From: Streptomyces sp. NRRL S-337
GTDB taxonomy: Bacteria > Actinomycetota > Actinomycetes > Streptomycetales > Streptomycetaceae
Length of the DNA: 64,000 bases
Assembly (NCBI RefSeq): GCF_000720175.1
Contig: NZ_JOIX01000019.1
Span: forward strand, 48,336-112,335
Reading direction: 5' to 3'
The notes below the pieces were generated by a model. The model saw only the letters and a list, made by a program, of their open reading frames with translations. It made no database searches and was not told where the DNA came from. Position 1 is the first letter of the stretch. The number at the start of each line of letters is the position of its first letter. Shown piece by piece: positions 60,891 through 64,000 of this stretch. Both the position numbers and the translations under genes were made by a program.

Positions 60891-62024
60891 GTGGACTTCA
60901 CCTTCACCGAGGAGCAACAGGCCGCCGTCGAAGCGGCGCGGGCCGTCTTCTCGGGGACCGCTCCGGACGACGTACCCAGCCCGGCACTCACCACCGGAGC
61001 GGTTGCCGACGACTTCGACCGCGCACTGTGGCGCAAGCTCGCCGACGCGGATCTGCTGGGCCTGCTCATCGCTCCGGACCACGGCGGCGCCGGCCTCGAC
61101 CCGATAGCCCTCTGTCTCATACTGCGCGAATCGGCGAAGGTGCTGGCCCGCGTGCCTCTGCTGGAGTCCGGCGCGGCCGCGCTCACCCTCCAGCGGTACG
61201 CCGATGCCGCCCTCCGTACGGACGTACTGCCGCAGATCGCCACCGGCGACCTCGTCGTCACGGTCGCCGCAGCCGGCCGTACGGGCCATGAACCGGCCGA
61301 ACTCGCCGTACGCGCCACCCACGAGGGCACCGACTGGATCCTCGACGGCACGCAGACCGCCGTCCCCTGGGCCGCGACCGCCGACCGGATCCTGCTGCCC
61401 GCACACACCGCCGAGGGCCACGCCGTCCTCACCCTCGTGCCCCGTGCCCACCCAGGCGTCACGCTCTCCGACCAGATCTCGACCAGCGGCGAGCGCCAGG
61501 CCGAGGTACGGCTCGAATCCGTTCGTATCAGCGCCGCCGAAACGCTCACGGACCCGGCCGCCTGGGAATCCCTCCGCCACCTCCTGACCATCGGCACCTG
61601 CGCCCTGGCCCTGGGGCTCGGCGAGCGGGTACTTGCCATGACCAGCGAGTACACCGGCAAGCGCGAACAGTTCGGGTTCCCGCTGGCCACCTTCCAGGCG
61701 GTAGCGGTCCAGACCGCCGATCGCTTCATCGACCTGCGCGCCATGGAGGCCACCCTCTGGCAAGCCGCCTGGCGCCTCACCTCCGACGCGCCCGGCCCGC
61801 TCCCACCGGCCGGGGACATCGCGGTCGCCAAGATCTGGGCCTCCGAGGGCGTACGCCGCGTCGTCCAGACCGCCCAGCACCTGCACGGCGGTTTCGGTGC
61901 CGACACCGACTACCCGCTGCACCGCTACCACGCCTGGGCCAAGCACCTCGAACTCTCCCTCGGCCCCGCCGCCGCCCACGAAGAGGCCCTCGGCGACCTG
62001 ATCGCGGCGCATCCGCTCGGGTGA
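60891..62024 (+). CDS. Acyl-CoA dehydrogenase, short form
   Basis: Flavin-dependent acyl-CoA dehydrogenase of 377 aa. N-terminal FTFTEEQQAAVEAARAVF; the middle domain is weakly conserved; C-terminal YTGKREQFGFPLATFQAVA and HLHGGFGADTDYPLHRYH are family marks. The usual catalytic Glu position is not obvious, as in the alpha2beta2-type sterol side-chain FadE partners, so it may work with a second subunit. GTG at 60891 has AAGGA upstream. Two palindromic motifs lie in its promoter. Not coupled to paaE. Confidence 0.85.
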   Translation: MDFTFTEEQQAAVEAARAVFSGTAPDDVPSPALTTGAVADDFDRALWRKLADADLLGLLIAPDHGGAGLDPIALCLILRESAKVLARVPLLESGAAALTLQRYADAALRTDVLPQIATGDLVVTVAAAGRTGHEPAELAVRATHEGTDWILDGTQTAVPWAATADRILLPAHTAEGHAVLTLVPRAHPGVTLSDQISTSGERQAEVRLESVRISAAETLTDPAAWESLRHLLTIGTCALALGLGERVLAMTSEYTGKREQFGFPLATFQAVAVQTADRFIDLRAMEATLWQAAWRLTSDAPGPLPPAGDIAVAKIWASEGVRRVVQTAQHLHGGFGADTDYPLHRYHAWAKHLELSLGPAAAHEEALGDLIAAHPLG

Positions 62025-62382
62025 GCTTCGGTGGGGAGGGCGGGCGGACTCACCGGGTGGTCGTGCGCTCATGGGCTGGTGCGCGCTTCCTGGCTATCGC
62101 ACGCTCCCCGGGGTATCGCGCGCTCGCCGGGCTGGTGCCCGCTCATCGGACGAGCGTGCTGCCCTCTCGGCCCGCCCGGGGGGGAGGGGCGGGGCGTAGG
62201 GGTAGGGCGTGGCGGGCGTGGCGACGCACGTGGGCAGCGTGCAGCGGCAGGTGGGGCGGCCAAGTGGGGCCGGCCAGGTGGGTGGCGGAGGTCGGCCAAC
62301 TGTGCCACGCAGGCACTGGCCGGCCAGCCGTGACCAGCTAGGCACTGCCCGGCCATACACCGGCCCGGTAGGCACCGACCGG
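62025..62382. other. Noncoding repeat-rich gap
   Basis: 358 bp without a supported gene. The left half has repeated GGGCTGGTGC(G/C)CGCT phrases (near 62074 and 62133). The middle is a G-rich tract (62167-62210). The right half has AGGCACTG/AGGCACCG phrases (near 62302, 62340, 62370) mixed with CCGGCC. ORFs drawn across it are compositional artefacts. Confidence 0.5.
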
Positions 62383-62727
62383 CTAGATAACCGTCCCCGT
62401 TCCGCCCTTACCGTCGGAAACGGGACGACCCGCAGCCTCCCATGCCTGCATACCGCCCGCGACGTTCACGGCGTCGATGCCCTGCTGGACCAGGTACTGC
62501 GCCACCTGGGCCGAACGGCCACCGACGCGGCACAGGACGTAGACCTTGTCGCCCTCGGGCGCCTTCTCGGTCAGCTCCCCGCAGCGGGCGACGAACTCGC
62601 TCATCGGGATGTGCAGCGCACCCTCGGCGTGCCCCGCCTCCCACTCGTCGTCCTCCCGGACGTCCAGGAGGAAGGCCTCGGCCGAGAGCGCATCGACACC
62701 GACGGTGGGTACAGAACCAAATTGCAT
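62383..62727 (-). CDS. Rhodanese-like domain protein
   Basis: Single-domain rhodanese of 114 aa. LLDVREDDEWEAGHAEGALHIPM is the opening CH2A-like region, and the active-site loop is CRVGGRS with catalytic Cys66. It carries sulfane sulfur, perhaps for thiolation or detoxification. ATG at 62727 starts the conserved part. It lies 10 bp after the stop of the J-domain-like gene in the same direction. Confidence 0.9.
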   Translation of the reverse strand: MQFGSVPTVGVDALSAEAFLLDVREDDEWEAGHAEGALHIPMSEFVARCGELTEKAPEGDKVYVLCRVGGRSAQVAQYLVQQGIDAVNVAGGMQAWEAAGRPVSDGKGGTGTVI

Positions 62728-62737
62728 GGTCCCGACG

Positions 62738-63859
62738 CTACCCGACCAGCTGCGTGAGGTAAGCCTCACGTTCTGCGACGTCGGCGAGCAGCTTCTCGGC
62801 GATCTCGTCCAGCAGCCGGTCCGGGTCCTCCGGGGCCATCTTGATCATCGCGCCGATAGCGCTCTCCTCCAGCTCGGCGGCAACGGCCGCCAGCAATTCC
62901 TTGCGCGTGGCCAGCCACTCCAGGCGGGCGTAGAGCTCCTCGCTCTCGCTGAGCCGCTCCTCGGCCGGCGCCGGACCGGTCTCCCACTCCCGCGCCAGCT
63001 CCCGCAGTGCCCCCTCATCGCCCCGGCCGTACGCCGCATTGACCCGCGCGATGAACGCATCCCGCCGCGCCCGCTCCGCGTCGTCCCGCGCCAGGTCCGG
63101 GTGGGCCTTGCGGACCAGCTCGCGGTAGGCCTTACGGGCCTCCTCGCTGGGCCGTACCTTCTGCGGCGGCTGCACCGGCTGCTCGGTGAGCATCGCCTGA
63201 GCCTCCGGGAACAGCCCGTCCGACCCCATCCAGCCGTGGAACAGCTCTTCCACCTCCGGCATCGGCAGTACCGACGCCCGGGCCTCGTGCGCCTTGCGGA
63301 TGTCCTCGGGGTCGCCGGTACGCGCTGCCACGGCCTCGGCGATCTGCGCGTCCAGCTCGTCCAGCCGCGCGTACATGGGGCCGAGCCGCTGGTGGTGCAG
63401 CCGGGAGAAGTTCTCCACCTCCACCCGGAACGTCTCCACCGCGATCTCGAACTCGATCAACGCCCGCTCCGCCGCCAGCACGGCCTTGGCCAACCGCCGC
63501 GTCCCCTCGTCGGCCGCGTCTTGAGGGTTGGGGTCCTGCTGACCTCGGGAGTCCTGGCCGGGGGAATTTTGGCCGGGGGATGGGTCCGGATCAACGGACG
63601 GGGCCTGGTCGGCGGAGGCGCCCTGACCGGTGGATGGGTCCGGGCCGGTGACATTTGCGGGTTCGCCCGACGCGGCGGCGTCGCCGGACGAGCCGGAGCC
63701 GTCAAACGGGGCCGGCTGTCCTTCCGTGCCGGCGGTTGGGGCGCCCTGGCCGCCGTCGCGAGCATCCGACGCCTGCGGTCCCCCCAGGGCATCCGCCGTG
63801 CCCGGTCCGTCCGCTCGGTGCTGGCCGTCCTGTGTGTTCTCCGCGTGCGAGTTCGTCAC
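62738..63859 (-). CDS. J-domain-like protein
   Basis: Protein of about 373 aa. A disordered acidic Gly/Pro/Gln-rich N-terminus (1-115), a helical, probably coiled-coil region (about 118-185), and a J-like region with the HPD motif in YRELVRKAHPDLARD near 250, followed by helical YGRGDEGALRELAREW. HPD is the residue set by which J proteins stimulate DnaK. No zinc domain. GTG at 63859 fits a leaderless transcript (TACGCT six nt upstream); GTG 63904 is an alternative. Confidence 0.7.
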   Translation of the reverse strand: MTNSHAENTQDGQHRADGPGTADALGGPQASDARDGGQGAPTAGTEGQPAPFDGSGSSGDAAASGEPANVTGPDPSTGQGASADQAPSVDPDPSPGQNSPGQDSRGQQDPNPQDAADEGTRRLAKAVLAAERALIEFEIAVETFRVEVENFSRLHHQRLGPMYARLDELDAQIAEAVAARTGDPEDIRKAHEARASVLPMPEVEELFHGWMGSDGLFPEAQAMLTEQPVQPPQKVRPSEEARKAYRELVRKAHPDLARDDAERARRDAFIARVNAAYGRGDEGALRELAREWETGPAPAEERLSESEELYARLEWLATRKELLAAVAAELEESAIGAMIKMAPEDPDRLLDEIAEKLLADVAEREAYLTQLVG

Positions 63860-64000
63860 CCGGTCAGCGTACGGCCCGAGCCGACCCCCGCCCTGCCTCG
63901 CCACCGGCTGAAGGCTTTCGTCACCCGTACCTCGGCCATGGCCTGCCCTGGAGGGTGGCGGGTCACCTTTCCCTGCTGCCTTCCCCCTGGGCCCCTCCCC
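63860..64000. other. Right edge, no supported gene
   Basis: About 140 bp containing the promoter of the J-domain-like gene and nothing else I can support. Any gene to the right lies outside the window. Confidence 0.4.

Noticed and set aside
62094..62375. ORFs in the gap before the rhodanese gene
   Set aside because: They overlap in several frames, have no start signal and mirror the short repeats.

Overview
This 64 kb window is chromosomal DNA of a Streptomyces or a very close relative. The evidence is the high G+C and third-position bias, leaderless and GTG/TTG starts, 4-nt ATGA/GTGA operon overlaps, a BTAD-type regulator, Hanks-type kinases, a proteasome activator of the Bpa type, and 14 exact copies of the 14-bp palindrome GTTTCACGTGAAAC. 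That palindrome is the ParB-binding parS sequence known from Streptomyces. Such density normally occurs only in the core region around oriC, so the window is probably origin-proximal core chromosome. From memory, the gene order resembles the metG-aspS-bkd interval upstream of oriC in S. coelicolor. No rRNA, tRNA, CRISPR array, insertion sequence or prophage was seen.

Layout. (1) 0.1-10.3 kb: metG, a GT-C-like membrane glycosyltransferase, aspS, a PAS-GAF-PP2C-ATPase phosphatase, an AI-2E family permease and a pirin. (2) 10.4-20.6 kb: SseB-like protein, a 608-aa acyl-CoA dehydrogenase behind a palindromic operator, M18 aminopeptidase coupled to a BTAD/NB-ARC regulator, two DUF4232 lipoproteins, an NlpC/P60-like secreted hydrolase and a membrane XRE regulator. 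(3) 20.6-29 kb: NHL-thioredoxin protein, LURP-one protein, a mycothiol-type MDMPI enzyme, a GntR-MFS pair, a GNAT-Nudix fusion, a 58-aa membrane peptide, a VOC protein and an AraC regulator. (4) 29-33.8 kb: the first branched-chain 2-oxoacid dehydrogenase cluster (bkdABC) divergent from a NarL-type response regulator across a 28-bp palindrome. (5) 33.9-41.7 kb: a decayed PNPOx-like gene, an APH-family kinase, two divergent membrane Ser/Thr kinases, bpa, a cluster of five parS sites, a secreted His-rich protein and a quinone oxidoreductase. (6) 41.8-45.4 kb: a potassium channel, moeA and a mobA-DUF6457 fusion in one operon. (7) 45.5-49.9 kb: a second, divergent bkdABC cluster with its Lrp/AsnC regulator. 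(8) 50-60.7 kb: phenylacetate catabolism: a TetR regulator and hydroxyacyl-CoA dehydrogenase divergent from paaN, then paaABCDE divergent from a trmH-HTTM-DUF5819 operon. (9) 60.8-64 kb: an acyl-CoA dehydrogenase, a repeat-rich gap, a rhodanese and a J-domain-like protein.

Two themes tie the window together. First, parS sites sit between genes, and at four of six loci they form the centre of long hairpins placed just past stop codons, as if segregation sites double as terminators. Second, three copies of an ACCGNNNNNNCGGT operator (one with a mismatch in its centre) lie before paaN/paaH, before paaABCDE and in the bkdA-bkdR promoter region. This suggests that one TetR repressor, encoded here, links aromatic (phenylacetyl-CoA) and branched-chain amino acid catabolism.
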